Positions 1-8,558 of a stretch of DNA of 55,261 bases are shown here, piece after piece. The stretch is from Ardenticatenales bacterium (GTDB lineage Bacteria > Chloroflexota > Anaerolineae > Epilineales > Epilineaceae), in assembly GCA_020853525.1 (NCBI GenBank), contig JADYYS010000005.1, forward strand, positions 1-55,261, in the 5' to 3' direction. Made by a program: the position numbers and the translations under genes. The number at the start of each line of letters is the position of its first letter. The stretch's first letter is position 1. The notes under the pieces are model-generated. The model worked only from the letters and a program-made list of their open reading frames with translations. It was not told where the DNA came from and ran no database searches.

Positions 1-84
1 AAACGCTGGACCGGAGCCATCCAAGGCTGGCCCCTCGTCCTCAATCAGCTCGCCATCCGCTTCGATGACCGCCTCCCCCTCTGA
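1..84 (+). CDS. C-terminal fragment, possible SRPBCC/AHSA1-like protein
   Basis: The window opens inside a gene; frame 1 reads 27 codons to a TGA at 82-84. The visible tail contains GWPLVLNQLAIRFDD, which resembles the C-terminal helix of Hsp90-activator-like SRPBCC proteins (GWxxxLxxLxxxL). This is pattern recognition on a very short piece, so the family is tentative. About 170 bases without a recognisable gene follow before the next start. Confidence 0.4.
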   Translation, partial: KRWTGAIQGWPLVLNQLAIRFDDRLPL

Positions 85-252
85 CCTGCGGCCGGCTGGT
101 TACACAAGATTCCCAACGCACCCCGGCACGGCCACGGTGCGCGGCAGCGGCCCGATGTCGCCGCACGACGTCCCATGTTGTCCTTCTTGCCGACGACGCT
201 GCGTCGCCGCCCGTGCGATCGTTCGCACCCCATACGACTACAGGATCCCTCC

Positions 253-1821
253 ATGCGCACCGCATCCCTCGCCGATTGCCGAACCCTCATCCGCCGCCGC
301 ACCCGCCGACGGTTCGCCGTGGCCGCCGCATCGCTGGCTGCCGGGCTGGCCCTCGCCGCGACCGCCACCACGCTGCCGCCGGCCCGGTCGGCGCCGGCGA
401 CGCGGATCGACGGCGACGGCGGGACGGGCATCGTCTTCGTCAACCTCGATCGCGAACAGAGCGCCACGACGATGGGCGCGTACTACGACTGCCACCGCCC
501 GCCCGCGACGCCGCCGGTCACCCTCCCGCGGATGAACATTCCGCCCTTGACCGGCGTGAACCTGTTCCTGCCCGTGGACACCCGTCCGCGTCCCGGCTGC
601 GGCGCCCAGATCACGGGCGACCGGCCCATGGCGGCGCTCGTCCGCTCGGACTGGGCGGTGTCGGGGGCAACGTCGTTCTACCACGCCGTCCGCCCGGCCA
701 CCGAGATCGTCGTGCCGTACTTCGTCAAGCGCGGCACCGGCGACAACGTCGGCCTGGCGGTGATGATCGACGGCGACGCCGGCGCCGACGTCGAGCTGAC
801 GCTGTACGACGCGACCGGCACGGTGGCGCTGCAGACGCGCTACGCGTTCACGGCTCACGAGGCGCGGCTCTTGCCGCTCCACGAGACGCCGTCCGTCCCG
901 CTGGGCTTCGTCGGCTGGGCGCGGCTGCGTTCCACGGCGCCGCTCGGTGCGGTCGGCATCATCGACGGGTTGGCCGGTCACTTCGCGGCGGCCGCGTTCG
1001 AGGGCGTGGCGAGCGCCAGCCTCGCAACGACCCTCTACGCACCGCTCGTGCGCTGGAGCAATCATCCGCAGCGGACGTCGCTCACCACCACGTGGCTCGT
1101 GAATCCGTCCGACCGCGCCGTACGCGTGACGGCCCGCTACAGCGGACTCGCCGCACCGTGCGCCGGCCGAACGTTCACCGACGCCCCCAGGACGATCGCG
1201 CCGCATGCGATGGGCCGCTTCGACCCGCGCGCCAGCGGACTGCCCGTGAACTGCGCGGCGGCCCTCACGCTGGAGGCGGACGGGCCCGTGGCGGCGGCGG
1301 TCGTCGACTCGATCGACGGCGGCACGTTCGAGGCGGCGTACACGGCGCTCGCGCCGGCGGACGCGGCCCGGCTCGTGCTCCTGCCGCTCATGCGCTTCCA
1401 GCACACGGCGATGAAGTACACCACGGCGATCGCGGTCCACAACCCGTCGACCGTCGCCGCCAGCGTGGTGCTCACGATGTTCGACGACAAGCACCAGCCG
1501 CTGCCGCCGTGTGAGGGCTGCCGGGTAACCCTGCCGCCGGGCGGCGCCCATCTCTTCGCATCGTCCTACGCGCGTCCGCTCCTGCCTTCGAACACCTTCG
1601 GGTCCGCACGCATCGAGAGCGATGCGCCGGTCGTCGCGGTCGTCATCGAGAACAGCGAGAGCCAGGCGGCGGACGCCTCGCTCCACGCCGGCATCCCGGT
1701 CCCGGACGTGCCCGCAAGCGGCCCGCTGCTCGCACCGTATACACCGCGCGGCGTGAACGAGACGTGGCGGCCGCCGGTCGGCAAGCGCTACTTTCCGTGG
1801 GGGGATGCGACGCGGCCCTGA
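253..1821 (+). CDS. Secreted protein of unknown function, tandem paralogue 1
   Basis: 522-residue protein, function not recognised. The ATG at 253 is chosen because it begins a signal peptide with an Arg-rich n-region (RRRTRRRF), an Ala/Leu core and a probable cleavage site near ARSAPA. The frame is open upstream to 175 but that adds a non-signal-like extension. The mature part looks like repeated beta-sandwich units of about 110 residues, recurring as APLVRWS..TTTWLVNPSD, an ordered PHAMxxFDPR stretch and xxPVAAAVVDS. Paired Cys residues (PPCEGC) suggest disulfides. It ends KRYFPWGDATRP. The next gene is a close copy with the same ending, so this is a tandem duplication. Probably a cell-surface or extracellular structural protein; nothing indicates an enzyme. 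Confidence 0.85.
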   Translation: MRTASLADCRTLIRRRTRRRFAVAAASLAAGLALAATATTLPPARSAPATRIDGDGGTGIVFVNLDREQSATTMGAYYDCHRPPATPPVTLPRMNIPPLTGVNLFLPVDTRPRPGCGAQITGDRPMAALVRSDWAVSGATSFYHAVRPATEIVVPYFVKRGTGDNVGLAVMIDGDAGADVELTLYDATGTVALQTRYAFTAHEARLLPLHETPSVPLGFVGWARLRSTAPLGAVGIIDGLAGHFAAAAFEGVASASLATTLYAPLVRWSNHPQRTSLTTTWLVNPSDRAVRVTARYSGLAAPCAGRTFTDAPRTIAPHAMGRFDPRASGLPVNCAAALTLEADGPVAAAVVDSIDGGTFEAAYTALAPADAARLVLLPLMRFQHTAMKYTTAIAVHNPSTVAASVVLTMFDDKHQPLPPCEGCRVTLPPGGAHLFASSYARPLLPSNTFGSARIESDAPVVAVVIENSESQAADASLHAGIPVPDVPASGPLLAPYTPRGVNETWRPPVGKRYFPWGDATRP

Positions 1822-1961
1822 ACGGGGCGACGATCGTCCGGACGCACTGCGAGCCGCGACCCACGTTTCTCGACCCACGACCCACCACCCTCCACACAGT
1901 TCCGACCCCCCGCTTTCCACCAGTAGCTACACACCACCCGCCACACGATCAGGACCCACGA

Positions 1962-3563
1962 ATGCACGCTTCATCGACCTCGACCTCGACCTCGACCGCA
2001 GTAAAGACCATCCGATCCGACCCGCGCCGACGGCTAGCCACCGCCGCTGCGATGCTGGCCGCCGTGCTCGCCCTCGCAGGCACCGCCACGTCGCCGCCGC
2101 GCGCCCGGTCCGCGCCGCTGGAACGGATCGAAGGCGGCGCTTCGACGAGCATTCAGGTCGCGAATCTCGACCGCGAGCGGAGCGCCGCGGCGCTCATTAC
2201 CTTCAACAACTGCAGTCGTCCTCCAAGCCAAATCACTTCAAGTTGGGTCCCGATCACACCTCTGGGCGCATTGAGCCGCAACCTGTGGAACCCGAGCGGG
2301 GGGTACATCCCCCGCCCTGCCTGTGGCGCGTCGATCGCAAGCCCCGTTTCGGTCGAGCAAACCTTCGCCGCGCTCGTGCACACGGAGTGGCCGTCGTCGG
2401 CGCGCCCGGCCGCGTCCGTCTATCGGGCCGTCCGACCGGCCACCGACGTGATCGTGCCGTACTACATCAAGCGCGGGACGGGCGACAACGTCGGACTGGC
2501 CGTGATGATCGACGGGGACGAAGCGGCCGACATCGACCTCACGCTGTACGACCGGAACGGCGCCGTGGCCCTTCAGACCCGTTACGTTTTCACGGCCCGT
2601 GAAGCGCGGATCCTCCCGCTCCACCAGACGGCCGCCGTTCCGCTCGGCTTCGTCGGCTGGGCGCGGCTGCGCTCGAGCACCGCGCTCGGCGCCGTCGGCA
2701 TCATCGACGGGCTGGGCGGGCATTCGGCGGCCGCTTTCGAAGGCGTGGCGAGTGCCGGCCTCTCGTCGACGCTCTACGCGCCGCTCGTCCGATGGAGTGA
2801 CGACCGCGGGCAGACATCGCTGACCACCATCTGGGTGGCGAACCCGTCGGACACCGCCGTGCGGGTGACCGCCCGTTACGACGGCTTGGCCGCGCCGTGC
2901 GGCGGGCGCACATGGACGAACGCCCAACGGACGATCGCGCCGCACGCGATGGCCACCTTCGACCCGCGCGCCGACGGGTTGATGGTCGGTTGCGCCGCAG
3001 CCCTGACGCTTACGGCCGACGGTCCTGTGGCGGCGGCGGTCGTCGACGCGTTCCGCTCCCTTGGGAACCGGTTCGAAGGGGCGTACACCACGCTCACCGC
3101 GGCAGACGCCGAACGGCTCGTGCTCCTGCCGGTCATGCGCAACCGGTACCAGAACGGCCAGTTCACGACGGCAGCCGTCGTGCACAATACGGCAGCCGTC
3201 GCTGCTGACGTGACGCTGACCGTTGCCGACGACATGGGCACGCCGCTACCGCTGTGTCAGGGTTGCCGAACGACAATACCGCCGGGCGGCGCGCACCTCT
3301 TCGCTGCGACGCTCGCGCCGTTCATGCCGGGCCGCAGCGCCGGATCGGCGCGCATCGACAGCGACCAGCCGGTCGTGGTGGTCGTCAGCGAGCACAGCGA
3401 GGTCGGGCTCCGGGACAGCTCGATCTACCCGGGGATCGGCGTGCCGGACGAGCCCGTGTACGGCACGTTGCTTGCACCGTACACCCCGAACGGCGCGAAC
3501 GACACGTGGCAGCCGCCGGTCGACAAGCGCTACTTTCCGTGGGGGGACGCGACGCGGCCCTGA
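1962..3563 (+). CDS. Secreted protein of unknown function, tandem paralogue 2
   Basis: 533 residues, colinear with the preceding protein from the signal peptide to the identical last ten residues (YFPWGDATRP). Long stretches are near-identical, for example KRGTGDNVGLAVMIDGD. The N-terminal third (about residues 50-140) has diverged most. The ATG at 1962 is chosen because it aligns with the start of paralogue 1 and gives a signal peptide; the open frame reaches further upstream without support. The n-region contains a Ser-Thr repeat encoded by a hexanucleotide repeat. Conserved PLCQGC and PCGGRTW cysteines match paralogue 1. The 140-base spacer from paralogue 1 shows no clear promoter, so co-transcription is likely. 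Function unknown. Confidence 0.85.
   Translation: MHASSTSTSTSTAVKTIRSDPRRRLATAAAMLAAVLALAGTATSPPRARSAPLERIEGGASTSIQVANLDRERSAAALITFNNCSRPPSQITSSWVPITPLGALSRNLWNPSGGYIPRPACGASIASPVSVEQTFAALVHTEWPSSARPAASVYRAVRPATDVIVPYYIKRGTGDNVGLAVMIDGDEAADIDLTLYDRNGAVALQTRYVFTAREARILPLHQTAAVPLGFVGWARLRSSTALGAVGIIDGLGGHSAAAFEGVASAGLSSTLYAPLVRWSDDRGQTSLTTIWVANPSDTAVRVTARYDGLAAPCGGRTWTNAQRTIAPHAMATFDPRADGLMVGCAAALTLTADGPVAAAVVDAFRSLGNRFEGAYTTLTAADAERLVLLPVMRNRYQNGQFTTAAVVHNTAAVAADVTLTVADDMGTPLPLCQGCRTTIPPGGAHLFAATLAPFMPGRSAGSARIDSDQPVVVVVSEHSEVGLRDSSIYPGIGVPDEPVYGTLLAPYTPNGANDTWQPPVDKRYFPWGDATRP
1974..1997 (+). repeat. Hexanucleotide repeat TCGACC x4
   Basis: Four perfect tandem copies of TCGACC lie inside the signal-peptide n-region of the second paralogue and encode alternating Ser-Thr. 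The unit is a multiple of three, so copy-number change would lengthen the n-region without shifting frame. Confidence 0.85.
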
Positions 3564-3619
3564 ACGCGGGGGGCGGGCAACGTCGTGCCCGGCCGTCAGG
3601 CGAGGGTGAACCGGGGGCG

Positions 3620-4834
3620 TCAGCTCTCGCCCTTGCTCTCCCGGTAGTCCGCCAGCATCTTGGCGTAGACGTCGGACATCTCGCGCGCCGCAGCCTTCTT
3701 GCCCTTGTCGCCCTTGCCCTTGCCGCGCTCGCCGCCGTCGCCGTCCACGTCCTCGCCCATCGCGCGGCGCAGCGCCAGCTCGACGACGGTGGGCATGCGC
3801 TCCGCCGGCTCCTCGGGGACGTAGACCTCTGGCTCGCGGTCGCGGTCGCGACTGCGGCCTCGATCGCGGCCACCGCCGCCACCGCCACCACCGTAACCGC
3901 CGCCGCCACCGAAGTCGCCGCCGCCCGAGGCGCGCTGCTCAGCTTCGGCCGCGGCTGCCGCGTCGCCGGCCAAGCCGACCATGGAGAGGCTGATCCGCTT
4001 GCGCTCGACGTCGAGTTCCTTGATCCGGACCTCGACCTCGCCGCCCGCCTGCACGATGTCCTCCGGGCGACTCACGAAGCCGCTCGACATCTCGGAGATG
4101 TGAACGAGACCCTCGGTGTCGCTGCCGATGTCGATGAACGCGCCGTACTTCGTGATCGTCGTCACGTGGCCGGTCACGACGTCGCCGACCGCCAAGCCGT
4201 TCATCGGACGGCCGACCGGGGGCCGCATGGAGAGCGAGATCCGGCCCTTGTCGAGATCGACGTCCTTGACGAAGACCTCGACGCTGTCGCCGGACGACAC
4301 GGCCTCTTCGGCGGTGCGGACGCGCTTGCCCGGCAGTTCGGTCAGGTGCACGAGCCCGTCCGTCGTGGCGCCGATGTCCACGAACGCGCCGAACTTGGAG
4401 AGCCCGACGACCTTGCCCTTGAGCTTCTCGCCCACGACGAGTTCGGCCAGCTGACGCCGCGGCCGCCCGCGCCCGGCGGCGGACGCGTCGGCGGGCTTGT
4501 CGGCGCCTTTGGCCTTGGCCTTGGCGGGGGCAGGGGCGGGCGCGTCGCCGGCCGTTTCGGTCGCCGCGGCGCTCCCAGGCGCGGGTTCGCCGGCAGAAGC
4601 AGCGGCGACGTCGGCAACGTCAACGACGGCCGCAACGGCCTCAACCGCGCCAACGGACTCAGCGTCCGCAACGGCCTCAGCGGCGCCATTCTCTCCGGCT
4701 GCAGCCTCGACCGCGTCCGCAACGACCGCATCCGCGGCGGCCGCCTCGGATTCGACGACGGCCTCGATCCCTTCGCTCACGGCCTCGACGGCCGGTTCAT
4801 CCGTCGGCGGCGTGTCTGTCTCGTGTTCGCTCAT
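3620..4834 (-). CDS. S1 RNA-binding domain protein with two S1 domains
   Basis: 404 residues. Residues 1-125 are low-complexity Ala/Glu/Val sequence. Two S1 (OB-fold) domains follow at about 134-205 and 215-290, each with the diagnostic KFGAFVDIG / KYGAFIDIG core and GLVH(L/I)(T/S)E. Then come a Gly-rich stretch, an RDRGRSRDRDRE charged segment and a Lys-rich tail. Canonical ribosomal protein S1 has four to six S1 domains, so this is a short S1-like protein that may bind mRNA or ribosomes. The start is the ATG at 4834 (MSEHETDTPP); the frame continues upstream as antisense to the helicase gene and was rejected. A promoter at 4981-5010 predicts a 5' leader of about 140 nt. Divergent from the helicase. 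Confidence 0.88.
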   Translation of the reverse strand: MSEHETDTPPTDEPAVEAVSEGIEAVVESEAAAADAVVADAVEAAAGENGAAEAVADAESVGAVEAVAAVVDVADVAAASAGEPAPGSAAATETAGDAPAPAPAKAKAKGADKPADASAAGRGRPRRQLAELVVGEKLKGKVVGLSKFGAFVDIGATTDGLVHLTELPGKRVRTAEEAVSSGDSVEVFVKDVDLDKGRISLSMRPPVGRPMNGLAVGDVVTGHVTTITKYGAFIDIGSDTEGLVHISEMSSGFVSRPEDIVQAGGEVEVRIKELDVERKRISLSMVGLAGDAAAAAEAEQRASGGGDFGGGGGYGGGGGGGGRDRGRSRDRDREPEVYVPEEPAERMPTVVELALRRAMGEDVDGDGGERGKGKGDKGKKAAAREMSDVYAKMLADYRESKGES

Positions 4835-4980
4835 CGTGGTTCCGATCCTTCGACCTCCGCCGGCGCCACACGAGTCTGGGGCGGACACCGACGGCCGTAT
4901 TGCCCCCGGCGGACCTCCCGCCGATCGGCGCTCCACCGGCCGGCCGCGATGCGGCCCGACCCAGACCGGGGAACCTGCGA

Positions 4981-5010
4981 AGGATATCATCCGCCCTCTG
5001 ATGGGGTCAA
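4981..5010 (-). promoter_or_regulatory. Predicted sigma70-type promoter for the S1 gene
   Basis: On the minus strand TTGACC (5010-5005), an 18-base spacer and TATCCT (4986-4981). The predicted start is near 4974, leaving about 140 nt of leader before the S1 ATG. Confidence 0.65.
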
Positions 5011-5052
5011 GGATGGGGGTCGGGCCGCACACACGCAGCGACCGGGCAGCGG

Positions 5053-5081
5053 CCCGACGGCGATGGACCTGGTGATACAAT
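5053..5081 (+). promoter_or_regulatory. Predicted promoter for the UvrD-like helicase
   Basis: CCCGAC, a 17-base spacer and TACAAT at 5076-5081. The -35 is weak but the -10 is strong. Initiation about 7 bases after the -10 would be at 5088, two bases before the chosen ATG at 5090, which suggests a leaderless or nearly leaderless mRNA. Confidence 0.5.
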
Positions 5082-5089
5082 GCCAGCCC

Positions 5090-7507
5090 ATGTCCGACCC
5101 CACCCACCCCCCGGCCGACGCCTTCGACGACCCGTTCTTCGCCGCCGCCGCCGCCGACGCGGGTGCCGGCGCGGAGCGATCGCGCGCGGCCGAGCGGCTG
5201 CTCGAGGGCCTGAACACGGCGCAGATGGACGCCGTTTCCGCCGACGAGGGGCCGGTGCTCGTCCTGGCGGGACCGGGCTCGGGGAAGACCCGCGTCCTGA
5301 CCCATCGGGTGGCCTGGCTGATCGAGGTGTTCGGCGTGCCGCCGTGGCAGATCATGGCCGTCACGTTCACGAACAAGGCGGCCCGCGAGATGCGCCTGCG
5401 CCTCGAGCGGCTGGTGGGCCCGGCGGCGCTCGGACAGGTGACGATCGGCACGTTCCACGCGATCTGCGCCCGGATCCTGCGGATCGAGGCCGAGACGCTC
5501 TCCTTCGACGGCAACTTCGTCATCTACGACTCGGACGACCAGGAGCGGCTCGTCAAGCGAGCCCTGGACGAGATGAACCTGGACCCCAAGCAGTTCCGCC
5601 CGAGCGCGATCCTCGGGGCCATCTCGAACGCCAAGAACGAACTCGTCCGACCGGAGGCGTACACGCCGGCCACGTACTGGCACGAGATCGCCGGCCGGGT
5701 GTACACGCGTTACCAGCAGCTCCTGCGGAACAGCAACGCCGTCGACTTCGACGACCTCCTCCTCGAGACCGCCGAGCTCCTGCGCCAGAACGCCGCCGTG
5801 CGCGACAAGTACCGCGCCCGCTACCGCCATGTCCTCGTCGACGAGTTCCAGGATACGAACACGGCGCAGTACGCGCTCGTGAAGGCGCTCGCCGCGGCCG
5901 AGGTGCCCGACGCGCCGCACAACCTGTTCGTCGTCGGTGACGAGGATCAGAGCATCTACCGCTGGCGGGGCGCCGACTACCGGAACATCGAGCGTTTCCG
6001 GCGCGACTTCCCGTCGCCGACGACCGTCATCCTGGAACAGAACTACCGCTCGACGCAGACCATCCTGGATGCCGCGCGGGCGATCATCGACCGCAACGCC
6101 CACCGGACGCCGAAGGCGCTCTGGACGGAGCGCGGCCACGGCCAGGGCATCCAACTCTTCGAGGCGTACGACGAGAGCGAGGAGGCGGCGTTCGTCGTCC
6201 ACCAGATCGAGAAGCACGTCCGCTCGGGCGGCAAGTTCGGCGAGATGGCGGTCATGTATCGGACGAACGCCCAGTCACGGACGATCGAGGACGCGCTCGT
6301 GCGCAAGCGGATCCCGTACCAGCTCGTCGGCGGCACGCGCTTCTACGACCGGCGCGAGATCCGCGACGTGCTGGCCTACCTGCGTCTCGTCCACAACCCG
6401 CTCGACGAGGTCGCGCTCCAGCGCGTGATCAACGTGCCCACCCGCGGCATCGGCGACAAGGCGATGGCGACGCTGCACGCGGCGGCGGGCGCGTGCGGCG
6501 TGCCGCTCTGGCCCGCGCTCCAGCTGATCGCCGCCGATGAGCTGGCCGAGGTCTCGCCCGCCGCGGCCGCCGTGACGGTCGACGCCCGAACCCTCAAGGC
6601 GCTCGGCAGCTTCCACGATCTTCTCGCCCGCCTGATCGCCGCCCGCGAGCAGCTGGACGTGACGGCGCTGCTCGGGGCGATCCTGGACAACACCGGCTAC
6701 GCCAAGCACGTGCGCGACGGCACGGACGAGGGCGAGGAGCGCTGGGAGAACGTCGTCGAGCTGCGCAACGTGGCCGTCGACTTCGAGGCCATGCCGCCGC
6801 GCGAGGGACTGGCGGCGCTCCTCGAGAGCGTCGCCCTCGTGGCGGACGTCGATGCGCTCGATGCCAAGGCATCGGCCGATCGCGTGACGCTCCTCACGCT
6901 CCACGCCGCCAAGGGACTCGAGTACCCGACGGTCATCATCACCGGCCTGGAGGAGGGCTCGATCCCGCACAGCCGCTCGGCCGACGACCCGGACGGCCTG
7001 GCGGAGGAGCGCCGCCTGTTCTACGTGGGCGTGACGCGCGCCGAGCGGACGCTCATCCTGGTCCGCGCCCACCGCCGCACGGTATACGGCACGACGGATC
7101 TCCGCGAGCCCTCCCGCTTCCTGCTCGACCTGCCGGTCGAGGTGATGGCCGAGCCGCCGGCGCCCGCCACGGGGATCCGCGGCACGCCGGTGCACAGCCG
7201 TGGGACGCAGTGGGGGGACCGGGGGCGGGGGGGCGGGAGCGACGTCGGACGAACGAGCGGTGCGTCGCGCGGCGCCGACCCGCGCAACGTCGGCCGCGGC
7301 GCATCGTCGGCGGGCGGACCGGGCAGCGCACCCGGCGGCGCGTCGACGTTCCGGCCGGGCGACAAAGTGACGCACCCGACGTTCGGCGAGGGCGTCGTCG
7401 TCACGGCGTCGCAGCGGGACGGGGACGAAGAGGTGACGGTGGCGTTCGTGGGGGCGGGGGTGAAGAAGCTCATGCAGAGCTTCGCGCGGTTGGAGCGGGT
7501 GCGGTGA
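5090..7507 (+). CDS. pcrA: ATP-dependent DNA helicase, UvrD/PcrA family
   Basis: 805 residues, superfamily 1A 3'-5' helicase for DNA repair and fork maintenance. Visible motifs in order: Q/motif I with LNTAQMDAV then GPGSGKT (61-67); motif II VDEFQDTN near 250; motif III GDEDQSIYRWRGADY near 283; motif IV QNYRSTQTIL near 317; motif V TLHAAKGLEYPTVIITGLEEG near 600; motif VI RRLFYVGVTRA near 640. A Gly/Arg-rich linker leads to the C-terminal DKVTHPTFGEGVV module that in PcrA contacts RNA polymerase. The ATG at 5090 follows a strong -10 box; an in-frame ATG at 5063 overlaps that promoter and is less likely. Whether it is PcrA or UvrD cannot be settled from sequence alone. Confidence 0.95.
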   Translation: MSDPTHPPADAFDDPFFAAAAADAGAGAERSRAAERLLEGLNTAQMDAVSADEGPVLVLAGPGSGKTRVLTHRVAWLIEVFGVPPWQIMAVTFTNKAAREMRLRLERLVGPAALGQVTIGTFHAICARILRIEAETLSFDGNFVIYDSDDQERLVKRALDEMNLDPKQFRPSAILGAISNAKNELVRPEAYTPATYWHEIAGRVYTRYQQLLRNSNAVDFDDLLLETAELLRQNAAVRDKYRARYRHVLVDEFQDTNTAQYALVKALAAAEVPDAPHNLFVVGDEDQSIYRWRGADYRNIERFRRDFPSPTTVILEQNYRSTQTILDAARAIIDRNAHRTPKALWTERGHGQGIQLFEAYDESEEAAFVVHQIEKHVRSGGKFGEMAVMYRTNAQSRTIEDALVRKRIPYQLVGGTRFYDRREIRDVLAYLRLVHNPLDEVALQRVINVPTRGIGDKAMATLHAAAGACGVPLWPALQLIAADELAEVSPAAAAVTVDARTLKALGSFHDLLARLIAAREQLDVTALLGAILDNTGYAKHVRDGTDEGEERWENVVELRNVAVDFEAMPPREGLAALLESVALVADVDALDAKASADRVTLLTLHAAKGLEYPTVIITGLEEGSIPHSRSADDPDGLAEERRLFYVGVTRAERTLILVRAHRRTVYGTTDLREPSRFLLDLPVEVMAEPPAPATGIRGTPVHSRGTQWGDRGRGGGSDVGRTSGASRGADPRNVGRGASSAGGPGSAPGGASTFRPGDKVTHPTFGEGVVVTASQRDGDEEVTVAFVGAGVKKLMQSFARLERVR

Positions 7508-7559
7508 CGCCCGGCCGCGGGCGCACCCGACGGCACGGCGCGCGGCGGGAGCGGATGCG

Positions 7560-7871
7560 GTGAGCGACGACGACGCCCGTCGACCGCACCGGCCCGGTTT
7601 GCTCTCCCGCCGGAAACGGAGCAGACGGTGGCTCCTCGTCATCGAGGCAGTCGTCGGCGTCGGCTACGTCTTCACCCAAGTGGAATTCTCGCGTGGCGCC
7701 GGCGCGGATTCGGAGTCGTTGCGATGGTTCGTCGGCATCCTGTTGCTGATCGGCGTGCTCCACTACGTGCTCGGCCGCCCACGCTGTCCCCGATGCAACC
7801 GACGCTACTTCCAGTCCCGGCTGCACGAGGGCATCGAGTCCTGTCCGCACTGCGCGGCGATGCTGGGTTGA
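7560..7871 (+). CDS. Small zinc-ribbon membrane protein
   Basis: 103 residues from a GTG at 7560, with GGGAG eight bases upstream. A basic N-terminus (RRKRSRRW) precedes a hydrophobic segment at about 24-41 and a second at about 54-70. A C-terminal zinc-ribbon-like knuckle pair follows: CPRCNRRYF then CPHCAAML. It sits 52 bases after the helicase and is probably co-transcribed with it. No named family is recognised. The cysteine pairs and clean membrane segments make a real gene likely. Confidence 0.7.
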   Translation: MSDDDARRPHRPGLLSRRKRSRRWLLVIEAVVGVGYVFTQVEFSRGAGADSESLRWFVGILLLIGVLHYVLGRPRCPRCNRRYFQSRLHEGIESCPHCAAMLG

Positions 7872-7958
7872 GGCTGCGGCGTCGGCGCAGCGCGGTGCGG
7901 GGTGGGGCGCAACCGTGCGGTGCGGACAGCGTAGGTGCATCCAGACGGAGGCCCATCC

Positions 7959-8540
7959 ATGAACTTCACCAGCATCGCCACACTCCTCAGCGCGTTCGGC
8001 CTGTCGGCATCGGCCGGGCTGAACGCCTACATCCCGCTGCTCATCGTCGGCGTCGTCGGGCGGTTCGCGCCCGGCATCGTGCGTCTCTCCGCGCCGTTCG
8101 ACGGGCTGACGAACTGGTGGGCGATCGGGACGCTGTCCGTTCTCGTCGTGATCGAGATCCTGGCCGACAAGATCCCGGTCGTCGACCATGCCAACGACGT
8201 GCTCGGCACGGTCATCCGTCCGGCGGCCGGCGCGATTCTGTTCGCGGCGACGACGGGCACGGTCACCTACCTCAACCCGACCGTCGCCCTCGTCCTCGGC
8301 CTCGTCGTCGCCGGCGCCGCGCACGGGGCCAAGGCGACGGCGCGCCCGGTCGTCACCGCGACGACGGGCGGCATCGGCAACCCGATCGTCAGCACCATCG
8401 AGGACATCGCCGCGCTCTTCACCAGCTTGATCGCCGTGTTCGTGCCGATCGTCATCGGGATCGGAGCGGTGATGTTCGGGATCATCGTCCTGGTGTGGCG
8501 GAGTCGGCGCCGGTCAAGGTCCGTGCAATCCGGAGCGTAG
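7959..8540 (+). CDS. DUF4126 family membrane protein
   Basis: 193 residues, about five hydrophobic segments. The N-terminal SASAGLNAYIPLLIVG with the Asn-Ala-Tyr signature and the later AKATARPVVTATTGGIGNPIVS stretch match the DUF4126 family, whose function is unknown. The ATG at 7959 is preceded by GGAGG with a 7-base spacing; the longer upstream reading was rejected. It ends 18 bases from the convergent beta-helix gene. Likely an inner-membrane protein. Confidence 0.85.
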   Translation: MNFTSIATLLSAFGLSASAGLNAYIPLLIVGVVGRFAPGIVRLSAPFDGLTNWWAIGTLSVLVVIEILADKIPVVDHANDVLGTVIRPAAGAILFAATTGTVTYLNPTVALVLGLVVAGAAHGAKATARPVVTATTGGIGNPIVSTIEDIAALFTSLIAVFVPIVIGIGAVMFGIIVLVWRSRRRSRSVQSGA

Positions 8541-8558
8541 CGTCCCGTAGGCGCCGCG

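Noticed and set aside
238-1920. A 560-residue open frame antisense to the first secreted protein
   Set aside because: Arg-rich, low-complexity product with no domain; the sense strand has a signal peptide and a paralogue. Long antisense frames are expected at this GC content.
3254-5089. An N-terminal extension of the helicase frame covering the S1 gene
   Set aside because: The extension is antisense to the S1 domains, lacks helicase similarity, and a promoter lies just before the ATG at 5090.
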